64,000 nt of DNA from Candidatus Phosphoribacter baldrii (GTDB lineage Bacteria; Actinomycetota; Actinomycetes; Actinomycetales; Dermatophilaceae). Each line of letters starts with the position of its first letter. Positions within the stretch are counted from its first letter, which is position 1. The notes beneath the pieces are model-generated. The model made no database searches and was not told where the DNA came from. It worked only from the letters and a program-made list of their open reading frames with translations. The stretch spans positions 868,001 through 932,000 of the forward strand of contig JADIZV010000002.1 of NCBI GenBank assembly GCA_016704565.1. Direction: 5' to 3'. This document shows, piece after piece, positions 16,712 to 24,240 of the stretch. The position numbers and the translations under genes are program-made.

Positions 16712-17152
16712 GTGTGCGGCGATAGATTCGCAGGATACAGATCAGTAACGCCGTTCGCCGGTGGCGTCCTTCGCCTGGGCAACTTCCGTCGGCGAGCGTT
16801 CGCCCCGGCGTTCCGACGGGTTGGCCTCGACCACCTCACCCTCGACGACCTGCGCCACACCGCGGCGTCGTTGGCGATCGCGGCTGGCGCCAACGTGAGG
16901 GACGTCCAGGCCATGCTTGGCCACGCTTCGGCGGCGATGACGCTGGACACGTATGCCGGACTGTTCGACGACTCGCTTGACGACGTGGCGGACCGTATGG
17001 ACGCACAGGCCCGACGGGCTGCGGACAGTCTGCGGACTGCGGGCTCTGTCGTGTTCATCCCTGACCGCGTTTCCGCAGGTCAGACCGGGTGGGGCGGGTG
17101 GGGCTTGAACCCACGACCGACGGATTATGAGTCCGCTGCTCTGACCGGCTGA
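16712..17152 (+). pseudogene. Tyrosine recombinase (phage integrase) C-terminal remnant
   Basis: The frame holds only the last 110 or so residues of an integrase: LTLDDLRHTAAS (box II Arg), VQAMLGHAS (His) and LDTYAGLF (nucleophile Tyr), then a tail that runs antisense through the tRNA-Met gene. The N-terminal arm, core-binding domain and first catalytic Arg are absent; recognisable homology starts near 16748. Position beside attR and orientation toward the tRNA are typical of an element integrated in this tRNA. The element can no longer encode a full recombinase. Confidence 0.8.
17088..17131. repeat. attR: 44-bp direct repeat within tRNA-Met
   Basis: Right copy of the 44-bp repeat also present at 14898-14941. 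It marks the right end of a 2.2-kb integrated element that contains hipBA and the integrase remnant. Confidence 0.9.
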
Positions 17153-17163
17153 GCTACCGCCCC
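17090..17163 (-). tRNA. tRNA-Met (CAU)
   Basis: 74 nt, full cloverleaf: acceptor GGGGCGG/CCGCCCC, D arm GCTC/GAGC, anticodon stem GCGGA/TCCGT with loop CTCATAA (anticodon CAU), T arm GTGGG/CCCAC with TTCAAGC loop, discriminator A. CCA is not encoded. The structure fits elongator Met; a tRNA-Ile2 with modified CAU cannot be excluded by sequence alone. Its 3' half is the integration target of the hipBA element. Confidence 0.92.
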
Positions 17164-17268
17164 GCACACCCCTCTCGCGAGCTGCACACGCACAGGCGCG
17201 TGGGCGGCATACCGGCGGGGGGCTGTCGTGCAACGCAAGCCTACCGGGACGGATCGGACCGGGATCGT

Positions 17269-17292
17269 GCCGACTCACAGCGGACTCCTAGG
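17269..17292 (+). promoter_or_regulatory. Shared direct-repeat regulatory site (PepSY locus)
   Basis: Contains ACTCACAG and, 11 nt later, ACTCCTAG. The full 24-bp block is matched at 22 positions by 48290-48313, upstream of the ferric-reductase-like gene. Repeats one helical turn apart suggest an OmpR-type response regulator site (inference). It lies about 78 nt before the first PepSY-locus start. Confidence 0.55.
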
Positions 17293-17369
17293 CCTGCGCG
17301 ACGCGCACCACATGCGCAGTCACCACCGTGGTCATCGACGGACACCTCCGCAGGGTAAGGAGACGGGCG

Positions 17370-17594
17370 ATGCGCTTCACGAGGATCACGTATGCCGGTG
17401 TCGGACTGGCCGCCGCAGCCGGTCTGGGGATGAGCGGAACTGCTCTGGCCCAGGCTCGCGAGGACACGATTGCCGAGCCCCCGGTCATCACGCGCCACGA
17501 CTCACAGGCTCCTGACAGGATCGTCACGCCCGTGCTTGACGCAGTGGTTCGCATCATGAGGCTTCCAGTCGCCACATCAAGGAGTCGACAGTGA
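17370..17594 (+). CDS. Small secreted protein, unknown
   Basis: 74 aa. Signal peptide of about 30 residues (LAAAAGLGMSGTALAQA, cut after AQA), leaving a 44-residue acidic-to-basic peptide with no recognised domain. Start chosen from AAGGAG about 8 nt upstream. Its stop overlaps the GTG of the next gene (GTGA), and both share a similar leader ending ALAQA, so they look like a coupled pair, perhaps from a duplication of a PepSY-type gene followed by truncation. Confidence 0.65.
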   Translation: MRFTRITYAGVGLAAAAGLGMSGTALAQAREDTIAEPPVITRHDSQAPDRIVTPVLDAVVRIMRLPVATSRSRQ

Positions 17595-18088
17595 AGAAGC
17601 AGAACCTCATCACCGCGGCCGCCGCGGTCGCCACCGCAGCCGCCCTCGGACTTGGCGGTGCGGCATTGGCCCAGGCGGGGCAGTCCGCACCGGCGGTCGT
17701 CCAGGCCGACACGAGCCCGACGGCCAACCCCGGCAACAGCAACGGGAACGGCAATGGCAACGGCAACCGGATGCGGCCGCCGGGACAGCCGAAGGAAAAG
17801 CTCAAGGAGTTCGTCACCGAACACGGGATCACGGGGGAGACCGCCGTCAAGGTGACCCAGGCCGCCGTGACGAAGGAGCCGACGGCATACCTGCTGCGGG
17901 TCGGCAAGGCTGAGGACGGCACCTATCGGGCCCGGATGATGCGCCCCGACGGGACGATGATCGTCGTCAAGATTGACGCCAATTTCGCGGTCACGTCGGT
18001 GGACAACGCCCCGGACAAGGTCCGGCCGGGCCCCCACAAGCCCGGTAACGGGGCCACGAGCACGGCCAGTCCGTCGGCGACGAGTTGA
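17591..18088 (+). CDS. Secreted PepSY-like protein
   Basis: 165 aa. Signal peptide (cut near ALAQA, residue 28), Asn/Gly-rich linker with a short GN repeat (48-58), then a domain of about 65 residues (KLKEFVTEHGITGETAVKVT to VVKIDANFAVTSVD) with the beta-alpha-beta look of PepSY domains, and a Pro/Ser/Thr tail. PepSY proteins are extracytoplasmic and often accompany redox or protease regulation and two-component systems. A strong hairpin follows at 18139-18174. Confidence 0.65.
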   Translation: MKKQNLITAAAAVATAAALGLGGAALAQAGQSAPAVVQADTSPTANPGNSNGNGNGNGNRMRPPGQPKEKLKEFVTEHGITGETAVKVTQAAVTKEPTAYLLRVGKAEDGTYRARMMRPDGTMIVVKIDANFAVTSVDNAPDKVRPGPHKPGNGATSTASPSATS

Positions 18089-18138
18089 TGCGGACCGGGG
18101 TCGGCTGACCGAACGCCGAGACCCTCACCTGCACGTCC

Positions 18139-18174
18139 CATCTCCCGCACCAGCACCCGCTGGTGCGGGAGATG
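18139..18174. terminator. Strong hairpin after the PepSY-like gene
   Basis: Perfect 15-bp arms, CATCTCCCGCACCAG (18139-18153) and its complement (18160-18174), with a 6-nt loop, followed by CGTTTG. It lies 50 nt past the stop codon and likely ends that transcript. Confidence 0.8.
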
Positions 18175-18316
18175 CGTTTGAGGCAGAATGTGACTCACGT
18201 GACGCGTGTCGCACCGGCATTCCCGGGGCCGCACAGTCCGAGACCGAGCCAGCCGACCGGCATACCGATCGAGCGAGACGTTGGGGAAGACGTCCCTCGC
18301 ACGTGAGGAGTACCGG

Positions 18317-18832
18317 ATGTCTGTGACCGCGTCCCGGAACGCAACGCGTGGGGTCGTGTTCATCCACTCGACCCCTACTGCGTTGTGCCCGCACATCACC
18401 TGGGCTTTGGAGACCGTGCTGGGCCAACCGCTCCATCTCGACTGGACCATCCAGCCTGCTGGCCCCCGGATGGTGCGCACGGAGGTGTCGTGGTCCGGCG
18501 ATCCCGGCACGGGCGCGCGCCTGGCCAGCGCCCTGCGCGGCTGGGACCATGTGCGTTACGAGGTGACCGAAGACCCCTCACCGGGCGCCGACGGCTCGCG
18601 CTGGTCGCACACGCCCACCCTCGGTCTGCACCACACCTGGACCTCGGCCAACGGCGATGCCATGGTCAACGAGGACCGCCTGCGCGATGTCGTGGACCTG
18701 CACCGCGGCGATGTCCCGGCCCTGCACGCCGCCATCGACGCGCTCCTGGGCGCACCGTGGGATCGTGAACTGGAACCCTTCCGGTATGCCGGTGACGGGG
18801 CTCCCGTGCGCTGGCTGCACAAGGTGGGTTAG
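18317..18832 (+). CDS. DUF3145 family protein
   Basis: 171 aa, the usual size for this actinobacterial family of unknown function. Start at ATG 18317 with GAGGAG about 8 nt upstream. Conserved-looking segments are GVVFIHSTPTALCPHITWALE, the WTIQPAGP region and the Trp-rich end. It converges on fabF; this family is often found beside type II fatty acid synthase genes in actinobacteria, but no biochemical role is known to me. Confidence 0.8.
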   Translation: MSVTASRNATRGVVFIHSTPTALCPHITWALETVLGQPLHLDWTIQPAGPRMVRTEVSWSGDPGTGARLASALRGWDHVRYEVTEDPSPGADGSRWSHTPTLGLHHTWTSANGDAMVNEDRLRDVVDLHRGDVPALHAAIDALLGAPWDRELEPFRYAGDGAPVRWLHKVG

Positions 18833-18899
18833 GCCTTCACCCACTCCGCGCCAGCGCAGGAAGGCGGGGCTGATGGGTTGGGAGCGGGGCGCGGCGGGC

Positions 18900-20144
18900 T
18901 CAGACGCTGCGGAAGGCCAGCGCCACGTTGTGCCCGCCGAAGCCGAACGAGTTGTCCAGGGCGAGCAGGTCTCCAGCCGGCAGTTGCCGGTGCGACCCGT
19001 GGACGACGTCGAGCGCGATCTGCGGGTCCATCGAGTCGAGGTTGATCGACGCCGGTGCGAGCCGGTGGTGCAGGGCGAGGATCGTGAAGATCGCCTCGAC
19101 CGCCCCGGCCGCACCGAGCAGGTGCCCGGTCATCGACTTGGTCGCACTCACCGGGATCGAGTCGGCCAGGGCGCCGAACGCGCGTCGGATCGCATTGGCC
19201 TCGGCCACATCGCCGACTGGCGTCGAGGTAGCGTGCGCGTTGATGTGGACCACGTCGGCGGTCGTCCCACCTGCCGTCGCGATCGCCTCAAGCATGGCCC
19301 GCGACGCACCGGCGCCTTCGGGCTCAGGAGCCGTGATGTGGTGGGCATCGGCTGACATGCCGACGCCGGCGAGCTCGGCATAGATCCGCGCGCCGCGCGC
19401 CTTGGCGTGGGCCTCGGACTCCAGGACGATGATCGCCGCGCCCTCACCGAGCACGAACCCGTCGCGGGCGGTGTCGTAAGGCCGGGACGCAGCCGCCGGG
19501 TCATCGTTACGGGTCGACAGCGCCTGCATCGCCGCGAAGCCAGCGATTGGCATCGGGTGGACCGCAGCCTCGGTGCCACCGGCGATGACGACGTCGGCGC
19601 GGCCGGAACGGATGAGCTGCACGGCATACCCCATGCCCTCGGCACCCGATGCGCAGGCGCTGACGGGCGTGTGGGCACCTGCGCGCGCGCCGAGGTCGAG
19701 CGAGATTGCAGCGGCGGGGCCGTTGGGCATGAGCATGGGGACGGCGAGCGGGTAGACCCGGCGGGGTCCCTTCTCCTTCAAGGTGTCCCACTGTGAGAGC
19801 AGCGTCCAGACGCCGCCGATCCCGGACCCGACCGCGACGGCGAGCCGTTCGGGCTCGACCTCGGGTGAACCCGCGTCGGCCCACGCCTCGCGCGCGGCGA
19901 TGAGCGCATACTGCGAGGACGGGTCCAGCCGTCGGGTCTCGACTTTGGCGAGCACCTGCTCCGGCGGCGTGTGGATCTGGGCCGCGAAGGTGACCGGCAG
20001 CTCGTACTGGCTCACCCAGTCGAACTCCATCGGCCGAGCGCCTGAGCGCCCGGCGAGGATCGCCTCCCAGGTCTGCGGCACGGTCCCGCCGACGGGCGTG
20101 GTGGCGCCGAGGCCGGTGACGACGACGCGGGTGTCGCTGGACAT
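18900..20144 (-). CDS. fabF: Beta-ketoacyl-ACP synthase II
   Basis: 414 aa, typical length. Condenses malonyl-ACP with acyl-ACP in chain elongation. Catalytic triad visible: Cys in TPVSACASGAEG, His in INAHATSTPVGD and His in KSMTGHLLGAAGAVE. Last gene of fabD-fabH-acpP-fabF; 139 nt from acpP. Confidence 0.93.
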   Translation of the reverse strand: MSSDTRVVVTGLGATTPVGGTVPQTWEAILAGRSGARPMEFDWVSQYELPVTFAAQIHTPPEQVLAKVETRRLDPSSQYALIAAREAWADAGSPEVEPERLAVAVGSGIGGVWTLLSQWDTLKEKGPRRVYPLAVPMLMPNGPAAAISLDLGARAGAHTPVSACASGAEGMGYAVQLIRSGRADVVIAGGTEAAVHPMPIAGFAAMQALSTRNDDPAAASRPYDTARDGFVLGEGAAIIVLESEAHAKARGARIYAELAGVGMSADAHHITAPEPEGAGASRAMLEAIATAGGTTADVVHINAHATSTPVGDVAEANAIRRAFGALADSIPVSATKSMTGHLLGAAGAVEAIFTILALHHRLAPASINLDSMDPQIALDVVHGSHRQLPAGDLLALDNSFGFGGHNVALAFRSV

Positions 20145-20283
20145 GGGGTGTGGTCTCCTCGGTCGTGGAGTGGACGCGGTGGGTGGTTGCGTGGCGGTTG
20201 ACGTATGCCGCCCGCCCGCGGCGGGTGCCCCGGCTGCGGTTCCAGCGGGGTCCCGCCGCGACGCGGTGGGTGACGGTCGGCGC

Positions 20284-20532
20284 TCAGCCCTGGGCGGCTG
20301 CGATGAAGTCGACGGCGTCCCGGACGGTCTTGAGGTTCTTGACCTCGTCGTCGGGGATGCGGACGTTGAACTTCTCCTCGGCGTTGACGACGATCGTCAT
20401 CATCGAGAGCGAGTCGATGTCCAGGTCGTCGGTGAACGACTTGTCCAGCTCGACGGACGCGGTGTCGATGCCGGTCTCCTCGTTGACGATCTCCGCGAGG
20501 CCCTCAAGGATCTCCTGGGTGCTCTGTGCCAT
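20284..20532 (-). CDS. acpP: Acyl carrier protein
   Basis: 82 aa, acidic. The phosphopantetheine Ser is in LDIDSLSM. Carries intermediates between FabD, FabH and FabF. ATG start with AGGAGATAG-type site just upstream. The 139-nt gap to fabF holds a GTATGCC copy and a short CCCGCC/GGCGGG hairpin (20211-20225) that may separate acpP mRNA from the rest and allow high ACP levels. Confidence 0.95.
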   Translation of the reverse strand: MAQSTQEILEGLAEIVNEETGIDTASVELDKSFTDDLDIDSLSMMTIVVNAEEKFNVRIPDDEVKNLKTVRDAVDFIAAAQG

Positions 20533-20609
20533 GTTCGCTATCTCCTTCGGGGACAGTGCTTTTCGATGGTCTGGGTGCCTCGTGTTGACCCGCGAGGCGC
20601 GGGAACCTG

Positions 20610-21635
20610 TCAGGGCAGGACGATGACCTGCGCGGCATACACGAGGCCGGCGCCGAAGCCGATCTGCAGGGCGAGGCCGCCGTGGGGGATCTCGCCTTCG
20701 CGGAGCATTCGCTCGGTGGCCAGGGGGATCGAGGCGGCCGAGGTGTTGGCGGTCTCGACGATGTCGCGGGCGACCGGGATGTCGGCCGGCAGCTTGAGCT
20801 GCTTGAGCATCGCGTCGATGATCCGCATGTTGGCCTGGTGGGGGATGAAGGCGTCCAGGTCCTCCGGGGTGATGCCGGCGGCCTCGATGGCCTGGCGGGC
20901 CACGGGCGCCATGCTCCAGACGGCCCACCGGAAGACCGACTGACCGGCCATCTCGATCGTGGGGTGATCCAGTCCCTGGTCGCGGACGTCCAACCAGGAT
21001 TCCTTCTGCTTGATCGTCTCCCACTGGGAGCCGTCCGAGCCCCAGATCGTCGGGCCGATGCCGGGGAAGTCCGAGGGGCCCACGACCGCGGCTCCCGCGC
21101 CGTCGGCGAAGATGAACGCCGTGCCGCGGTCGGTGACATCGGTGAAGTCGGTGAGCTTCTCCACCCCGATGACCAGGACGAACCTCGCGCTGCCGCCGCG
21201 GACCATGTCGTTGGCCAGCGAGATCCCGTGGCAATATCCGGCGCAGGCCGCCGAGATGTCGAACGCCGCGCACCGCAGGCCCAGCCGGTCGGCGATGATC
21301 GGAGCCGCCGCGGGTGTCTGGTAGGGGTGGGTCACCGTCGACACGATGACCGTGTCGATCTGCGAGATCTCGATCCCGGCTGCGGCGATCGCGTCGCGCG
21401 CCGCGGCCTCCGACATCGAGACGACGGTGTCGTCCGGCCCGGCCCAGCGTCGGGACTTGATGCCCGAGCGCTCCTGGATCCACTCGTCGGACGAGTCGAT
21501 GGCCTCGACGATCTCGGCGTTGGGCACGACCCGATCGGGCCGGAAGCCACCGACGCCCCAGATGCGGGCGTGTTGGGCGCCGGCCGACGAATGGATGGCG
21601 CCGGTGCCCTTGGGCTGGATGGCCGCGGCGGTCAT
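20610..21635 (-). CDS. fabH: Beta-ketoacyl-ACP synthase III
   Basis: 341 aa. Initiates fatty acid synthesis from acyl-CoA primers. Catalytic Cys in ISAACAGYCHG, His in IPHQANMR and Asn in ETANTSAAS. The first 20 residues before ARIWGVGGF are an extension. The ATG overlaps the fabD stop by 4 nt. Confidence 0.94.
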   Translation of the reverse strand: MTAAAIQPKGTGAIHSSAGAQHARIWGVGGFRPDRVVPNAEIVEAIDSSDEWIQERSGIKSRRWAGPDDTVVSMSEAAARDAIAAAGIEISQIDTVIVSTVTHPYQTPAAAPIIADRLGLRCAAFDISAACAGYCHGISLANDMVRGGSARFVLVIGVEKLTDFTDVTDRGTAFIFADGAGAAVVGPSDFPGIGPTIWGSDGSQWETIKQKESWLDVRDQGLDHPTIEMAGQSVFRWAVWSMAPVARQAIEAAGITPEDLDAFIPHQANMRIIDAMLKQLKLPADIPVARDIVETANTSAASIPLATERMLREGEIPHGGLALQIGFGAGLVYAAQVIVLP

Positions 21636-22819
21636 GCGCCGGCTCCCTTCGGTGCCAAGCGGAGCACGGGCTGACCCGGTGCGACCTCGTCGCCGTCGCG
21701 GACCAGCCACTGGCTCAGCCAGCCACTGTGAGGGGCGGTGACGGCCACGTCGTCGTCGTTGGCGGTGCGCACATGGGCCAGGACGGTGCCCCCGCTGACC
21801 CGGTCGCCGATGCCGACCGAGCTGAACCCGAACGTGCCCTTGGTCGGGGCGATGACCAGGCTCCACTCGGGGTCGGCCGACGGGTCTGGCCGATCCCCAT
21901 GCTCAGCGACCATGCGACGGGCCGCGTCGAGGTCGTTCGGCGTGCGCAGGGCGAGCAGTTCGACGCCGGGCATGGCGCGTTTGGCCAAGCCGATGAGGGT
22001 GCCCGCCGGGGGGATCTCGATGATCCCGGTCACGCCGAGGTCGAGCATCGTCTGCATGCATAGGTCCCAGCGCACTGGGGCGCTGACCTGGCTGACCAGG
22101 CGGTCGAGGACCTCGCGGCCGGACCGCACGACATGGCCGTCGCGGTTGGAGATCAGCCGGGTGTGGGCCTCACGAGTCGTCATGGCCCGGGCATAACCGG
22201 CGAGCCGCTCGACCGCCGGAGCCATGTGCGCGGTGTGGAAGGCACCGGCCACCTGCAGCGGCACGATGCGCGTCTTCGCCGGTGGTTCGGCCGCGAGGGT
22301 GGCGAGTTGCTCGAGGGTGCCGGCGGCGACGATCTGGCCGCCACCGTTGCGGTTGGCGGCGGTGAGGCCGTGGCGCTCGAGCGTGGCCAACACCTCGTCG
22401 GGGTCACCGCCGAGAATGGCGCTCATCCCCGTGGGTGTGGCCTGGCTGGCTCTGGCCATCTGCAGACCGCGCTCGCGGACGAACACGAGCGCCTGTTCGG
22501 CACTGATGACCGCGGTGCCGGCAGCGGCGGTGATCTCGCCGACCGAGTGTCCGGCTCCAACGGACACCTGGGAGAAGGCGGCAGCCGGCCGAGGGAAGAG
22601 CTCAAGCAGGGCGGCCAGGCCCGTGGCGACGATGAGCGGCTGAGCGATGGCGGTGTCCCGGATCGTGTCCGCGTCGGACTCGGTGCCATGCTCGAGCAGG
22701 TCGATGCCGGCGACGGTCGTGAACCAGGCCATCCGATCGCGGTAGGTCTCCAGCTCGAGCCACGGGGCGAGCAAGCCGGGGGCCTGGGAGCCCTGTCCAG
22801 GGCAGACGATTGCGAGCAC
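21632..22819 (-). CDS. fabD: Malonyl-CoA:ACP transacylase with C-terminal biotinyl/lipoyl-like domain
   Basis: 395 aa, about 80 longer than simple FabD. N-terminal acyltransferase: oxyanion region CPGQGSQ, nucleophile Ser in GHSVGE, His in GAFHTAHM. Residues about 315-392 form a biotinyl/lipoyl-like beta-barrel (APTKGTFGFSS, GDRVSGGTVLAHV, AVTAPHSGWLSQWLVRDG, DEVAPGQPVLRL) in which the usual modified Lys (MKM-type turn) is replaced by Gly-Trp-Leu, so it is probably structural. Loads malonyl groups on ACP. First gene of the fab operon, downstream of fasR. Confidence 0.88.
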   Translation of the reverse strand: MLAIVCPGQGSQAPGLLAPWLELETYRDRMAWFTTVAGIDLLEHGTESDADTIRDTAIAQPLIVATGLAALLELFPRPAAAFSQVSVGAGHSVGEITAAAGTAVISAEQALVFVRERGLQMARASQATPTGMSAILGGDPDEVLATLERHGLTAANRNGGGQIVAAGTLEQLATLAAEPPAKTRIVPLQVAGAFHTAHMAPAVERLAGYARAMTTREAHTRLISNRDGHVVRSGREVLDRLVSQVSAPVRWDLCMQTMLDLGVTGIIEIPPAGTLIGLAKRAMPGVELLALRTPNDLDAARRMVAEHGDRPDPSADPEWSLVIAPTKGTFGFSSVGIGDRVSGGTVLAHVRTANDDDVAVTAPHSGWLSQWLVRDGDEVAPGQPVLRLAPKGAGA

Positions 22820-22885
22820 GATTCCAGCGTGTCACGTGGCCGTGACCGTCTCGTGACCTGAAACCGACGAAGTTCCTTGGCTCAA

Positions 22886-22906
22886 GTTTGGAGGTTTCCT
22901 ACAAAC
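22886..22906 (-). promoter_or_regulatory. Palindromic operator between fasR and fabD
   Basis: On the fabD sense strand: arms GTTTGTAGG and CCTCCAAAC separated by AAA, one mismatch from a perfect palindrome, about 67 nt before the fabD ATG and overlapping the fasR stop codon. Likely the binding site of the adjacent FasR regulator (inference from position). Confidence 0.55.
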
Positions 22907-24143
22907 CGCCCGGTATGCCGTCCACTCTGCTCCCGTCGCCGCCCGACCGGATCGCCGGAGCCGGGCGTCGCGGCGAGACCGCCGCGTCGGTCAGGCGGGC
23001 GAGGGTGAGGGCCAGGCGCACGGCATACCCGTCGCGTGGGTGGGTCAGGTCGTATCCGGTGAGCTCCGCGATCCGGCCGAGTCGGTAGCGGACCGTGTTG
23101 GGGTGGACGAACAGCAGGCGCGCCGCCGCTTCGAGGCCACCGGAGTCGAGGTATGCCGTCGCCGTGTCCAGCAGCGACTCGTGGGTCCGCAGCGGCGTCG
23201 CGATCCGTTCGACAAGCTGTCGGCGGGCATGGTCGTCACCGACAAGCACTCGCTCGGGCAGCAGTTCGTCGGCGAGCACCGGGCGGGGCGCCTGCGGCCA
23301 CCCGTCGGCCGCCGCCAGCCCGTTGATCGCTGCTCGGGCCGAGCGGCCGGCGGCGAACAGGTGGGGCACCGTCGGGCCGAGGACGATCGGGCCGTCGCCG
23401 AAGATGTCGGCGACGGCCGTGACGATCTCGGCGGGCGTCGTGGTGTTGCCGAGGATGATGACCAAGCGGCGTCCCTGGACGGCGGCGAGGGCCTCGGCCT
23501 GTCGCCGGGCGGCTGCACGGCGGATCGCGTCAACCGCGGATGCGCTACTGCCCGAAGGGGTTCGACCGGCGATGACAGTGACGTCCGAGACCGAACCCCA
23601 GCCGAGGGCGGTCGCCCGGGACTGCATGGAGTCGTCGGCCTCACCGCGCAGGACGGCATCGACGACGAGGGCTTCCAGGCGGGCGTCCCACGCGCCGCGG
23701 GCCTCGGCGGCCTGGGCGTAGACCTGGGCCGCCGCGAAAGCGATCTCGCGGGAGTAGCGCAGCACGCCCTCGCGGACGGCTTGCTCGTCACCCGGCTCGG
23801 CAAGGTCGTGGACCTCGTCCTCGACGACGTCGACGACACTGCGGATGAGGTCCAGCGTCTGCCCCAAGGTGATGGCTGAGGTGAGCTCGCGCGGGGCCGT
23901 CCCGAAGACGTCTGCGGTGACCGGTGCCGCGCCGCTGTCGTCGGCCAACCAGGCGACGAACGCGGCGATGCCCGCCTGGGCGACCAGGCCGACCCAGGAG
24001 CGTTCGGCCGGGGGGAGGGCGCGGTACCACTCGTGTTGGGCCTCGATCCGGCGCAACGCTGCGCCCGACAGGGTCCCCGCCCCGCGCGCAATCAACCGTC
24101 GGGTCTGTGGACCAGGCCGGTGCCGAGCGGCGGCGCTGCTCAT
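22899..24143 (-). CDS. fasR: PucR-family regulator of fatty acid synthesis, FasR-like
   Basis: 414 aa. No receiver or GAF motif at the N-terminus; a central GGDEF-like/CdaR-type region; C-terminal PucR helix-turn-helix (about 335-390: AARLLFVHPNTVRYRLGRIAELTG). Position directly upstream of fabD-fabH-acpP-fabF matches the streptomycete fasR arrangement, where the protein activates the fab operon. Two nearly identical 19-bp blocks containing GTATGCCGCCCACAA lie upstream (24160, 24187). Confidence 0.85.
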   Translation of the reverse strand: MSSAAARHRPGPQTRRLIARGAGTLSGAALRRIEAQHEWYRALPPAERSWVGLVAQAGIAAFVAWLADDSGAAPVTADVFGTAPRELTSAITLGQTLDLIRSVVDVVEDEVHDLAEPGDEQAVREGVLRYSREIAFAAAQVYAQAAEARGAWDARLEALVVDAVLRGEADDSMQSRATALGWGSVSDVTVIAGRTPSGSSASAVDAIRRAAARRQAEALAAVQGRRLVIILGNTTTPAEIVTAVADIFGDGPIVLGPTVPHLFAAGRSARAAINGLAAADGWPQAPRPVLADELLPERVLVGDDHARRQLVERIATPLRTHESLLDTATAYLDSGGLEAAARLLFVHPNTVRYRLGRIAELTGYDLTHPRDGYAVRLALTLARLTDAAVSPRRPAPAIRSGGDGSRVDGIPGGL

Positions 24144-24159
24144 GAGGGCATCCTAATTT

Positions 24160-24205
24160 GTATGCCGCCCACAACCGGACTGTCCGGTATGCCGCCCACA
24201 ATCGG
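24160..24205. repeat. 19-bp direct repeat upstream of fasR
   Basis: 24160-24178 and 24187-24205 differ at one base; each starts GTATGCCGCCCACAA and they are 27 bp apart. They sit 17-62 nt upstream of the fasR start codon and could act as a promoter or operator element, or be motif copies spread by local duplication. Confidence 0.7.
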
Positions 24206-24240
24206 GCTGGCTTTCGGGGCGCCGCCGTGGTGCGCCGCGG

